From: Micrasema longulum
Lineage: Eukaryota > Arthropoda > Insecta > Trichoptera > Brachycentridae
NCBI GenBank assembly: GCA_022494885.1
Contig: JAGVSM010002440.1
Location: 1-64,000 of the forward strand
Length of the DNA: 64,000 bases
Direction: 5' to 3'
Positions 25,005 to 36,587 of this stretch are shown here, piece by piece. The number at the start of each line of letters is the position of its first letter. Positions within the stretch are counted from its first letter, which is position 1. The notes under the pieces were generated by a model. It was given only the letters and a program-made list of their open reading frames with translations. It was not told where the DNA came from and did not search any database. The translations under genes and the position numbers were made by a program.

Positions 25005-25850
25005 ATTTACACTTTATATGCATATACAATGTATATACATTAGGGCGGGCATATTGCCTTAAGGGAATTTATTAGTACCTACCAAAACCGTTTAGTTTGA
25101 AAAAATTACAAGTACATGGGACATGGACATATTTTAACATAATCTTATATATTTATACAACAATTTTAAACAAAAATTAACTAAAAAATGTACACTTATA
25201 ATTGAATATAAGAATTAAAAACAAAAATTAACTTTAAAAATTCCACTATACTATGAAGAGAGGGGAGGAGAGGTGATAGGGTGGAAAGAAGAAGGAGAAG
25301 GAACAACGTAAACATTTAGATTTCAGATAATTTAATAATTTAGATAATCTTGATTTTAATGTAAATCAAGAAGGGGCATCTCTCACATAAGTGGGTAGAT
25401 TATTCCACAATCGAGCAGGTACTACTGTGAAAGAGAGAAAATAAGAGAGGTGAAGGGGGATCAAAAGGGTTCTCTCGTTACGAGAGCGAAGAGAAAGTCC
25501 ATGTTGTGATAGAGGTTGAAAAAGCCCTCTCAGATAAACAGGCGAAGTGGGATTATTCAAAATATTGTAAAAAAGTGATAGAACGTAAATGTTTCTTCTG
25601 TCTGATACTAAGCCAGTGTAGTTGCGTGAAGTATTCGGTTATGTAGTAAAATTTTCGGAGATTAAAGATATAACGTATACAAACATTCTGCAGTCGTTCC
25701 AACTTATCAAGCAGTTCAGAATTAGCATCTGGGTAACAGACATCTGCATAATTAAGAAGTGGGAGAAGTAAGCTCTGGACTTATGTTTGCTTAACATTGA
25801 TTGGCAAGAAATTCTGCAATATTGTAAGTGAGTGCAAACCAACAAGCTAC
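25005..25850 (-). mobile_element. LINE family A, 3' fragment (copy 3)
   Basis: This is the longest family A copy here. On the minus strand it includes SELLDKLERLQNVCIRYIFN, then [13 protein letters not shown], then [20 protein letters not shown] and the [20 protein letters not shown] tail, with frame breaks. The 3' palindrome at 25053-25068 has one mismatch. Confidence 0.82.
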
Positions 25851-26673
25851 AAAAAGTGGCTTGGTGGGATTTTAGTTTTAGTAAAAATAAAACAAGTGAA
25901 TTTTTTTTAAATTGTAAAAATGTATAATTATGCTTTTAAATAAAAAAATAAAAAAATTAAATAAAATAAAAAAAAATAAAAACTTCCATAATCTTTGCGA
26001 CTAATTTCGTCACTTTAAATGCTTAAAAATGAGAATACTTAAGTTTTTTATAGAATTCATGAAAGGAATTTCTGTGCTATTTATTTTGAAAAGGGGGAGT
26101 GTGGGAACATCCACTTTAGAACACATTTTATTACTACCAACAAGTTAAATTTAAGTTTTTGTTGGATTTATGAGATGTCCATTATTATATATCATTTAAG
26201 TTACAACATGTAGTCTATAACAAGTTAAATAAACTAAGAAAACTAATCAGTAATACATATTAAAATATATAGTAAGAAAGGAAAGGCCTAAAACTGGTAA
26301 TCCCAGCATGGAAAAGATCCACCCATCTTGTGGTGTTCAACAGACCAATCATCCTCCTCAAATGCATCATCAATGGTAAGTTGGTCCTGTATTCAGGAAG
26401 AACAAATAGTTTACAGAAATATCATAGCAGAAAAAACAAATTAAAACAAGTTTTGATACGTTTTAAAAGTAGGCAGTCACTTTTGATCTCAAATACCTCA
26501 AGATGCTCTTAAAATAGGCATAAAATTTTGCGGTGATTTTATAGTTTGAAGCCACAGTATTATTTAAAAATAAAAAATGCTTGGATTAGTACTACAATAG
26601 AATCCGTGAGGTGAAAATGTACGGATATGTATTTTTTTAAATAAAAGCATAGTTAACAATAAACCCGGTAAAA

Positions 26674-29600
26674 ATGATTTTGTGGTCAGTATTACTGTTG
26701 ATTTTTGGCGTATATCTACATTTTCGAGAAAAAAAAGTCAGAAGTAAGTGCCAATCTTTGCCAGGACCTTTGGGATATCCCTTTCTTGGTAATGGAATCG
26801 AACTTGCATCTGGAGGACCTGAAGGTATACAAAAAAAAATATTAATAAATTAATGAAAGACAGTCTTTAAATCTTCAGTGTCCTTTATTATTACACAACA
26901 TCGTTCGAATCCGTAATGATCCTTGGTATCTTGCTGAGAACTTTATCTATCTGTCTGAGCATAGTCTCTTATCCCTAGAGATAATGCCCTGCATTCCACA
27001 TTCCGCGGCACAATACTTGTTTCTTTATTAACTCCTTTTTCCTATTTGTCTTTAGAATTGCGCTTAAAGATGCTCCATCCTCATTTTTTTTATAAACGCC
27101 TGAAACATCGTTTTTTTTATTGAACCCCTAACCTAAATTCAACCCCTTCCTTTTCCTATTTCTTACACGTGCCTTCCTCATTATCGTGTGCTTCGATTTA
27201 AATATTATAATATTTTAGTTTTAGTGATGCAGAACAGCGTTTACTTGATTTTTTTTAGAAACATATTTTAATTAATTACCCACTAAGTCCGAAGACTTTT
27301 CGGTGATACACAATTGGTTATGACAGGTTTATTGTCAAAACGTAAAAAACATATTATTTACATTTATTTATTACTTTTTAACAGTCACTTAAAAGTATTA
27401 AGCCCGTATTTTTTCAGTTCTTTGTGTTTTTAATTGAAGATCTTCCATATTAATAATGATTTGCGAGAGATAATTGAACAACCTTGGAATAACACAATGA
27501 AATGTTCATTCTTCAAAGTAATTTGTATTCCAGGGAACAACCAGGGAACTTTTGGTTTTCAATCTGGTGTTGGGAGCGAGGAAAACTTTTTTTTTTAAAT
27601 TACGGATCAACAAAGGGATCTACAATCAATTTCTTGTCACAAAGTTGTTTTACCTGTAGTCAATCATAGCTGTCTAACTCTCTCAGTCTAGTTACTTCTC
27701 CAAAAGGTATAGCAAAAGAGGCAGAATGCAGTGTTGAACAGCAATAAGTACATTGATGGGGTAGTTAGTACAGACATTTTTCCCACCAGTGCCTGCCACT
27801 TGTTGCCAGTCACAAACACCATACAAAATTTACTACAGAGTTAATGACCTGTCATTGGCGGGTTTGAGTGATTACTTTACACGCCGTATAACATTTAGTG
27901 TTCTGCTCTATGCTTGAAGATCCATTTTTATTCAATTCTTCCGTCGGCTGATTTTTATAAAGTAAAAGAGGTCAAACAGAAAAGGGATCAGTATTTTAAT
28001 ACATTCTCAAAGAATAAATGGTATAAATTAATATTGTATAACTGTATGGTAAATCAACTAGTAGGTAGTAATGTGATTGTTTAAAAAAGTCTGCCTTAAA
28101 ACAGGTTGTACCTAGTTAGGCAGACTAGACATGATCCAGAGATATCTATTACCTAAGTGCATATGTAGTAAATAAAGTAATTGTTATTTTGATAAAAACT
28201 ATGATTATTATTATTATTTATGAGTATCACTTTATCCACAGCGACTCTTACCATAATTCAAGGTGACTATAAAATTTTTCTTTGATCTTGTTTTTGTTAA
28301 CTTTTTAGATTACTTTTCGACTATGAACAAATATTGGTTGAAATATGGAAACAGATTCAGGCTTTTCCTAGGAGACAAACTTGTTGTTTCTATTACGGAT
28401 CCTAAGGACGTAGAGGTAAGTCCTATTTAAAAAAAACATATTATTATCGTTTTAACCTAAAACTGTGTGTTTCCTACACCTTTACTTATTATTAGAGAGC
28501 TCAGAAGTAAGAGCAGATGAATAAAACCACTGTTTAATATATTTGTTTTGTCTATGAATATGAGATTCTAAAAGTCAATCATCAAAATAATAAATAAACT
28601 TAATAAATAAATTGAAATACGAAAACTACCATTTCTTATTATTCAACCATTTTTTTAATTAATTAGGAGCACAAAAGACCGGTACTTGGTATTTAAATTG
28701 TCCTCAATTTTACAATACACATTTTATTATAATATTTCCATCTTTTTACTGTTTCACTTATTTTTTCATTGTTAATTAAAATTTACATGTTACATTTATT
28801 TAAGTTTAATTATATGCTTCGTTTCAAAATTTCTGTACTACATAAACAATTTCAAGTAAACTTCATACATACGAATGTTCTGTGTAAAAATACACATTTT
28901 TATTGAGGTGAACGCAAAGTACAATGTGCAAAAATCGTAACGGTAATGAATTTTCCATCCTATATTGTATTCTTGCTGGTCAAAAAAAGATTCCGTACTT
29001 TTATTTTATTACAATTTGAATTTAGTAATAACTTTAATACAGGTGATTTTTAAATGCAAGTTTTTTTTTCGAAAATTTTCAAAAATCCACATACTGAATG
29101 AGTTATGTAGAGAAAAAAATACGTTTTAGAGTTCTTTAATTTATTTTGGCTTACAGGTTGTACTGATGAATCAACAATTCATTGAGAAATCCCATGAGTA
29201 TACTTTGTAAAACCTTGGCTCGGGACAGGTTTATTAACAAGTGGAGGTTTGTTGCAAGATAAAAAAATAACATTTACCATGATTATGTCAATTTAGAGAA
29301 TATAATTTTTCAAGACGCTGGAAACGTCAACAAAAATAAAAGAACCCATTTTTATTTTTTATCTAGCAGGGTTGTTTTATATTGTTTTACTTATTTACAT
29401 ATTTATATTTTTGTGATAATGGATAACAAATCAATATTTTAGGAGAGAAATGGAAAAAACATCGAAAAGCGATTACTCCGACTTTTCATTTCAAAATTCT
29501 GGAAAGCTTCATTGATGTGTTTGACAAGCAAAGTGATATATTTGTAGACAAATTAAGAATTCACGCCAACAAAGAAGAGTTTGATATTCATATTGATATA

Positions 29601-32600
29601 ACGCGGTGTGCATTGGATATTATTTGCGGTAAGGATTTTGATTCTACAATCACTAAAAGCGCATTTAAAGTGCAAAGCATTAACTTTGTAATCAAACATT
29701 TTACTAAATGTTATTAAATATATTTTATACACGGTTATATACAAATAGACACATATTATTCTAATGATTTAGATAGTATGTATTTGTTGTAAACTCTACG
29801 AATTTCATTTCCGTTCAAAATAAAGTATATGGGATAAACCAAAGTATTGTCGGCACCACCCCGGTAATTGGCACTCTCTTATTTAAAGTCTAAAAAGATG
29901 GTTATTAATTTTAGTATTGAAACCGGAGTACTTAAATTTATCAAGTTTTATTATATTCTTGAACAATGGCCACAATTAATCGTTGTTTTTATGTTGGTAT
30001 TCTCATTTAAAACCATATGTCAATGTGGTCTACTAAAACAAAACTTAACTATATTAAGTTTACCAGTGATTGAATACGTGTTTATTGGGCTAGTTTTGTA
30101 TCAAATGTGATTATTTTACAAAGAATTTTTTTTTAATGGGTACCAACCATACAAGAAAAAAAATGTAATAAATCAGAGATTGGCACTGTGCCAATAACTA
30201 ACATGTTTCATTGTTATTCGTTAATATTTGAATTATTGGCACATGCTAATCAGTATTTTACATGCATTATTGATATTTTGTTTGTTTGCTACTTGCGACT
30301 AATAAATTAAATTATTTTAGCATTTAGTACAAAAAGAATTGGCTTATATATAAAAAGAAATACTCCGAAGAATTTTTTTTAGACAAATGTTTAAATACAA
30401 AGAGCGTTGCTATCTTCATATAATTCAGATTGAGTTATACTTTATATTTTTATAATTATAATATTAAATCCATCCAATAATTATAAAAAAATACCACGTC
30501 TTGTATTTTTTTTCCATTTACACGGATATTTTAAAGGTGCCAATAACTGACTAAATTGCTTTGCCAATTAATAAATAGAGATGCCAAAAAATGACTGAAA
30601 TAGTGTATTTTCAATCATGTTTATTTATCTTAAAAAATTGAAAGTCAACAATGAAAAGTTTGAAATCAATTAACATTTGTTGATGATAAATCTGAAAGAT
30701 TATTTTCGATTCAATGGCTTCTCTTAGGTAAAAATCTTATAAAAGGAAATTAAGTAGAAATAAGTACCCCGTGTGGTGGGTCAGCAAGTGGACATGAAAT
30801 ATCATTATGTAGCACCACTGGGTGGTGATAGGGAAATGAAGAAACTGATAATAATTGTAACATTTATATTAATTACTTTTTCATGATTTTAGAAACCGCA
30901 ATGGGAGTCTCTGTAAATGCTCAGCAAGATACAGAATCAGAATATGTTGTAGCAGTTAAAGAGTAAGACAACCATCGGATATAATATTCATTACTGATGT
31001 GAATTTTCTTCAGAACAAGATGTACAACATACAAGTATTTAATTCTTTCTGTTTTTTAGTGCATGCGCCATTATCAACGAGAGAATAAGAAACCCTCTGA
31101 AAAGGTTTGATTTCTTATTCCAATTCTTTCCCGATAGTAAGCTTCTTGAAAAGTCTTTAAAAATTCTTCATGGTTATACAAACTCGATGATAAGAAAAAG
31201 GAGAAAGGTATTGGAAAAATCAAACGAAAATTTACTATCGTACACAAAAGATACTGATATTTATGGTAAGTATTTTGATGGAATAAGTGTTCAGGCATCA
31301 TCATCATCATAAGCTTTTTTATTGAATTCGATACGTGATGATTATGTTTTATTTATATATCCGGTGTGGCGTAATCCACGGAAGGCATTTGGGACCTATA
31401 TTATTTTTCTTTTTTTTTAATCATAAGCTCAAAAAGGCAGAAATAAGTGCCGTTGTTTATTTGATAGCTAACCAAAACAATTGTTTTAGCGTATACCGAA
31501 TGTCGCTCAATTTTGATAAAATAAAAAATAAAAATACTTAACATATTACGACAGAGATGAAGAACATTTAAGAGAAGGTAATATAGAAGTGGCCACTTTA
31601 CACACTGTGTAACATTCACCATTCTGCCTATATTTGAACATCTATATTCCTTCAATTCTTTCATCTGTTGATGTTTGTGAAGTTAAGGAGCTGAAACCTT
31701 CAACAACAGATGAAAGATTTGAAGGAATATAGATGTTCAAATATAGGCAGAATGGTGAATGGTACACAGTGTGTAAAGTGGCCACTTCTATATTACCTTC
31801 TCTTAAATGTTCTTCATCTCTGTTGTAATATGTTGATATAAACAGCTCCCCAGGGAGTTGAATCCAGTCCTTGTCTACAAAAATTTGGACAAACTCAAAA
31901 TATTGTTGATAAAAATACTTGTTGAATGATTTCTTTATTTTATCCGATTGTTAAATGAAGTACAATATTAAACATCGCTTATAGGTGCCAAAAAGAAGAT
32001 GGTGTTCCTTGATTTGCTGTTGCTTACGAAAATAGATGAACAGCCCCTTTCTGACACAGATATACGAGAAGAAGTTGACACTTTTCTTTTTGAGGTAAGA
32101 AACCTCAAATACCGACCTTAAAAAATGTTCAATTACCTGCAGATTATATGACTTTGTGGTTGAAATTTTGTAAGTAACTACGGAAAATTAAATCCGTAAC
32201 CAAGAAACAAATTGGGCTTTTATTTTTCAGGGACACGATACCGTTTCAGCCGCTCTTAGTTTTGCGGTTTACCTTTTAGGAAAAAACTTAGATGTGCAAG
32301 ATAAACTTTACAAGGAGCAAATGGAGATTTTTTCCAATAACGAAATACGACCTCTTACCCACAGGTTAGTAATTAATATATGAAAGTTACACAAAACATA
32401 TAATTGGCTGTTTCTTGGAACAAAACATTACGAAATAGGGCTTATTCGTTGCTTAATATAATAACTAAATTTATTTATAGTGATTTACAAAACATGAAGT
32501 ATTTGGAACTTGTTATAAAAGAAACGTTACGCCTTTACCCATCCGTTCCCCTTATCGCAAGAAAAATTAACGAAGAGACAATGATTAGTGAGTATTCCAA

Positions 32601-35600
32601 AATGTATTGATAACTACGACAAATTTAAAAATATTAAAATTTATTATTAAATAATTTTAAAATATCATATTTTTTATGGTACCAAAATAAATGGACATAC
32701 GTTAACAAACAAAATATCTAAACTTAAAAGTCATGAAACACAACATATTGATATACGTAATTAAAAAAAAAAAAAATTTCGTAATCACATCAAATTATTG
32801 GTTGACTTTAATCGTTTGTCCATGTCCTGGAGAATTAAGAATACAGTTATGTATGTGAAATAGAAACAGAATCCTGTAACAGTATTTTCGACTCGATGGC
32901 TACTCTCATGTAAAGATCCCGAAAAGGGAATCGAGTGGATACCAGTGCACCTGGTAGTGTAGTGATCGGTGTATTTATCCAATATGCTTGTGGTCCTAAG
33001 CTTGATTCCTCGATGAGTGAACGTGAAATATTGTCTTTAAGGTCTTCACTGCTTTATTTCATTATTTCTAAACTGGCACCATTTCAAACAATAATTAAAC
33101 TATTAATCTGTACGTTAAAGCTGAAAAGCTAGAAGTCACCTTTTGTAAATTGTTCAGGAGACCGGTTTGAAGTTATAAAACAGTTTCAAATGTATCTCTG
33201 GGAAGTAAAATCACAATTTATTGCTGTTTTTTTAGATTAACATGCTTTTGATGAGGATATTTAATAACAATAAAAATATTTTAAATATAGACTATTAAAA
33301 TAATTATCGGAATTCATTTTTTTTGTTCTAACTGCCCGACCCGCGCTCTAATAATTACTGGACTACCAGTGTTTTAGAACAAGCTATTTCAGTTGTGGTA
33401 AACCAGAGGACTCTAATGTTTTTAGCATTAATAGAATCTGAATATATGAACGAAGTGACATTCATCACTCAATTTCGCAATAAATGTGACTTCCAGTGTT
33501 TCAGCTTTAAGGTACAGACATATTAGAAAAAAATCAATATTGTACGTACTACAATACATTAAACTCGTATGTGGTAAAAAAATACAAAGTGTTTTATTTT
33601 AAATAAATTGTGCGTACAATATTTGATAGTTACAATATCGATAGGATACATGATATTTTTATTCATTTTCAGATGATATGAAAATCCCCGAGGACTCGTC
33701 TATCCTGATTTTATGTTACTGCATGAATAGAAATCCTGAAGTATTTTATGATCCTGAAAAATTCATCCCAGAAAGATTTCTATCTGAAGAAGCAAACAAA
33801 AGAAACCCATTTTCATCGGTTTTCTTCAGCGCTGGCCCGAGAAATTGTATTGGTAAAAATACTAAGACATTATTTACACCTAATGGAAAAACGTATTTTG
33901 TACTTTAATCAGCACTTTTAATTAGAAAGGTTTTTAATCAAATACAAATTTTAAAATATAGTGTAAAGATATATTTTAATCTGGATTATGGTACTACAAA
34001 ATAGCTTTATGATGGCAATTGGCATTTCAATTCATGGGTAATAACGAATTATCTCATATCTACTACAAATATCGATAAAAACACGTTAAATGGATTTAGA
34101 AAATTAAATCTTTTTCAAAATCAATATGTTTCCATGCATGTTTTTTTTTATAAAATTCTTATTTATTTATTTATTTATTTATTATCATTATATTACATAC
34201 ACAAAATTATAATTTATGTAAAATTGCTTTGACTGTCTAACTAGGGTTATTTACCCCGTTCTAAAACAGTCAAAAAATATAAAAAACAGTAATCAATTTA
34301 TAGAATCAGTTATAAAGATACAGGACAAAGTGAAAAACAAAGTAAAAAATGGAGTAAAAACATGGTAAAAAATGTAGTAAAAACATAGTAAAATGTAATA
34401 AAAACATAGTAAAATTGTAGTAAAAACATAGTAAATATGTAGTAAAAACATAGTAAAAATGTAGTAAAAAAAAAGTAGCAAAAAAAATAAATTATAAAAA
34501 AAAGTAATAAATGCAGTGAAAACATAGTATAAAAAAACCATGAAAATATATATATATATGTCTATAAAAATATTTTGAAACTCGGTAAAATGCGAAATAA
34601 AAACAGAATACATAGTAAGAAACATATTTGAAGTCATAATAAAAAAATTAATGTATGTTGTTAAAAAATATGTTTTTATAAAAACGTGATATGTTTGACC
34701 TTGAAAATTATGATATCAAGATTCATGATAATGTTCTATTTGAATTTAAACGGTCACAATCAAAGTTCAAAATTTAGCCGAATCGTGAATTATTCAAGGC
34801 CTTCTCAAAAAGAAATGTGGAAAAGCTCAAATGCACACAGCGATCCATATAAAGATCCATGCTCGGTTTAATCCCAAGAGACAAAATAAGAAATGAAGAA
34901 TTTAGGAACAGAACCAAATTGACTGATATCATGGATCACGTGTTGCGAGACAAGACCCCACAAGATGGACCCCAAAAATTTTAAGATGGAGACCTTGGGA
35001 GAATAAGCGAGGCGTCGGAAGACCTTTAAAAAGATGGTCAGACGACATGGCTGCTATAGGAAATAAAAATTGGCTCCAAGTAGCAACCGACCGAGAAAAA
35101 TGGAAGGATATGGAAGTGGAGAACAGCATTCTTAAGAAGAAAAGGGACTTATTAGCTGCGTGGTCAATAAAACGAAACGTTTTCATGGAATTTGACATTA
35201 TTTTTGTGCTAATAATAAGAAGAAAAAAAATCTCCATCTAATTATTTAAAAAAAAAGTTATATTTCCCTATTGCTTTCCGTGCCCATATTCTCTAACGGA
35301 CTTTCATTATGATCTGATATGATGCTGAGCAGAAATATGCCACCGTATGTAATGATAAATTTCATAAATGATTAAGTTCAGTGCAACGGGAAATTAGAGC
35401 AATAATTGTTAGAAGTTTCTCGAAAATGTATGGAAAAGTTAAAAAAAAGATTTTGATAAAAATGAGCTACTTTGAACGACGTCACTAGGTCTCCCAAATC
35501 AACCAATGACAGAGTGGTATGATACATTTCCGGTTACCGCGAAGCCAATACACCAATCAGGACAACTCACTGTAGAGAACTTGAGACGTCACTGGCGGAG

Positions 35601-36587
35601 TAATTTCAAAATCAAAAAACTTTAAAAAATCATAGCCCTCATAATACGATACAGGAATATATATTTTTTAAATTTTCATATAAACAACTGCTACTGTGAA
35701 AACAGAACACAGTATTAGATCATACGTTTCATTCGTAAATTCTATTAGATTTATGTAATAAGCTAATTAAGTAGTAATATTTTAAAGTACATTTTCCAAA
35801 AGTTTGACTGGTGCCAAAGAGGAATTTTAGTGGATTTTTTAATGTATTTATTTGATAATAGATTATTTAAATAAGCCAAATATGTTTTATCTTTTATTTT
35901 TATGTATCGAATTGTATGAGGTGGTTTTTATAAGTTTTGTATTTTTGAAATCACTCCGTGTGTGACGTCTCAAGTTTTTTCCGTTTCTTCCCGGTCAGTT
36001 CTGCCGATTGGTTCGTTGAAGGTAAGTAAACCAGATGTTTGCCGCAACTCTCTTATAATTGGTTGATTTATATGAACTAGTGATGTCATTCAAAGTAGTT
36101 TGTTTTTATAAAAATACAATTTTATATTTCTTTCGTACATTTTCAAGAAACTTTGCCCTATAATTTAATGCTCTAATTTTAATGATCCAATTTCCCGTAG
36201 GGCTGAAGATCCTTATTTGTGCCGTATCGATGGTAACTAATTAAAAATAAATAAATGTAACCTAAGAAAATACGTATGTCTCTTTCTAACATGAATGATT
36301 GCACGTATATCGTAATACGATATATCCTTTATTCCGAATTTCGACGAAAAAGTATTAATGGATATATCCTTGATGTATGTATGTAGCTAGTATCGGAATA
36401 ACGAGTAATATAATATGTATTTATTTTTTTTTTAGGTCAAAAATTCGCAATGCTGGAGATGAAATCTACGCTAGCAAAATTAGTGAGAAATTATATTGTT
36501 AAATCAAATGACGAGCCTCTAGTTTTATCGGCCGATATAATTCTTCAATCAGTCAACGGAATTAACGTTAAATTAACAACACGATAA
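26674..36587 (+). CDS. Cytochrome P450, CYP4 family (array copy 2), frameshifted
   Basis: Eleven exons: 26674-26824, 28309-28415, 29157-29246, 29443-29628, 30893-30962, 31060-31265, 31985-32094, 32231-32364, 32481-32587, 33673-33852, 36436-36587 (1493 nt). Intron positions match copies 1 and 3. Exon 3 is 90 nt, where copy 1 has 91. Between EYT and PWLGTG there are 11 bases where copy 1 has 12, and the frame meets a TAA at 29208-29210. The rest is intact: anchor, LPGP hinge, [34 protein letters not shown] and the terminal stop. With the missing base the product would be about 497 residues. The exon 3 donor (GTTTGT) is also weak. This is either a very recent pseudogene or an assembly error. If functional, it is a CYP4 monooxygenase like copy 1, its closest relative in the array. 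Confidence 0.9.
26905..27200. other. Intron 1 of P450 copy 2, unassigned patch
   Basis: The base composition is more balanced than the surroundings (for example CTGCATTCCACATTCCGCGG), so this is likely transposon debris. I could not assign a family. Confidence 0.3.
27700..27980. repeat. Palindromic MITE family, decayed copy
   Basis: CATTGGCGGGTTTGAGTGAT and TTTAGTGTTCTGCTCTATGC with TTCTTCCGTCGGCTGATTTT parallel the arms of the hairpin at 31540-31834. Confidence 0.45.
30179..30195. promoter_or_regulatory. NF-I-like palindrome in intron 4 of P450 copy 2
   Basis: ATTGGCACTGTGCCAAT is a perfect palindrome around one central base and fits the vertebrate NF-I consensus TTGGC(N5)GCCAA. Half-sites (TTGGCAC or GTGCCAA) recur near 29863, 30237 and 30535 in the same intron. 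It may be regulatory or a property of an unnamed repeat. Confidence 0.25.
31540..31834. repeat. Near-perfect 134-bp inverted repeat (palindromic MITE)
   Basis: The arms 31540-31673 and 31701-31834 are reverse complements with about four mismatches, separated by 27 bases. It lies in intron 6 of P450 copy 2. Single-arm decayed relatives occur near 2860, 6950, 27700, 50850 and 63260, so it is a mobile family. In the pre-mRNA it would fold into a long hairpin. Confidence 0.9.
32810..33045 (+). repeat. tRNA-derived SINE, family 1 with 5' unit
   Basis: TCGACTCGATGGCTACTCTC, then GGGAATCGAGTGGATACCAG, then head GGTAGTGTAGTGATCGGTG and a diverged B box. It lies in intron 9 of P450 copy 2. Confidence 0.6.
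33101..33526. repeat. MITE with ~36-bp terminal inverted repeats
   Basis: Left CTGTACGTTAAAGCTGAAAA then CTAGAAGTCAC; right GTGACTTCCAGTGTTTCAGC then TTTAAGGTACAG. The ends are inverted with a few changes. There is no coding capacity. It lies in intron 9 of P450 copy 2. Confidence 0.6.
34340..34475. repeat. AT-rich minisatellite
   Basis: About six imperfect tandem copies of a 21-22 base unit of the form GTAGTAAAAACATAGTAAAA. It explains the odd low-complexity minus-strand frame at 34293-34637. It lies in intron 10 of P450 copy 2. Confidence 0.85.
34780..35140 (+). mobile_element. LINE ORF2 C-terminal fragment
   Basis: The plus strand reads [20 protein letters not shown], then, after frame breaks, [20 protein letters not shown] and [12 protein letters not shown]. 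This is the C-terminal tail seen in RTE-like insect LINEs (GRPxxRWxDDxxxxxxxxWxxxAxDRxxW). It lies in intron 10 of P450 copy 2. Confidence 0.78.
35386..36198. repeat. Foldback/MITE family B, complete 813-bp element
   Basis: The two halves are imperfect inverted copies: ACTTTGAACGACGTCACTAG at 35470 mirrors CTAGTGATGTCATTCAAAGT near 36076, and CTTGAGACGTCACTGGCGGA mirrors GTGTGTGACGTCTCAAG. The outer ends share ACGGGAAATT and its inverse. Half copies lie at 23995, 44340 and 56915. No transposase is encoded. Confidence 0.7.

Larger units (their letters stand above)
21750..26673. other. Spacer between P450 copies 1 and 2
   Basis: About 4.9 kb of repeats between the stop of copy 1 and the ATG of copy 2. 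It holds a LINE family A tail (22780-22955), a LINE RT relic (23460-23720), a foldback-family fragment (23995-24140), SINEs (24143-24320, 24683-24895) and a second LINE family A copy (25005-25850). I see no gene. The region 22391-22645 belongs to a dispersed repeat also seen near 830. Confidence 0.65.

Noticed and set aside
34160..34190. Short-period repeats as a possible CRISPR-like array
   Set aside because: ATTT microsatellite without spacers. The window is eukaryotic.
34293..34637. Minus-strand Phe/Tyr-rich frame resembling a membrane protein
   Set aside because: It is produced by the AT-rich minisatellite at 34340-34475.
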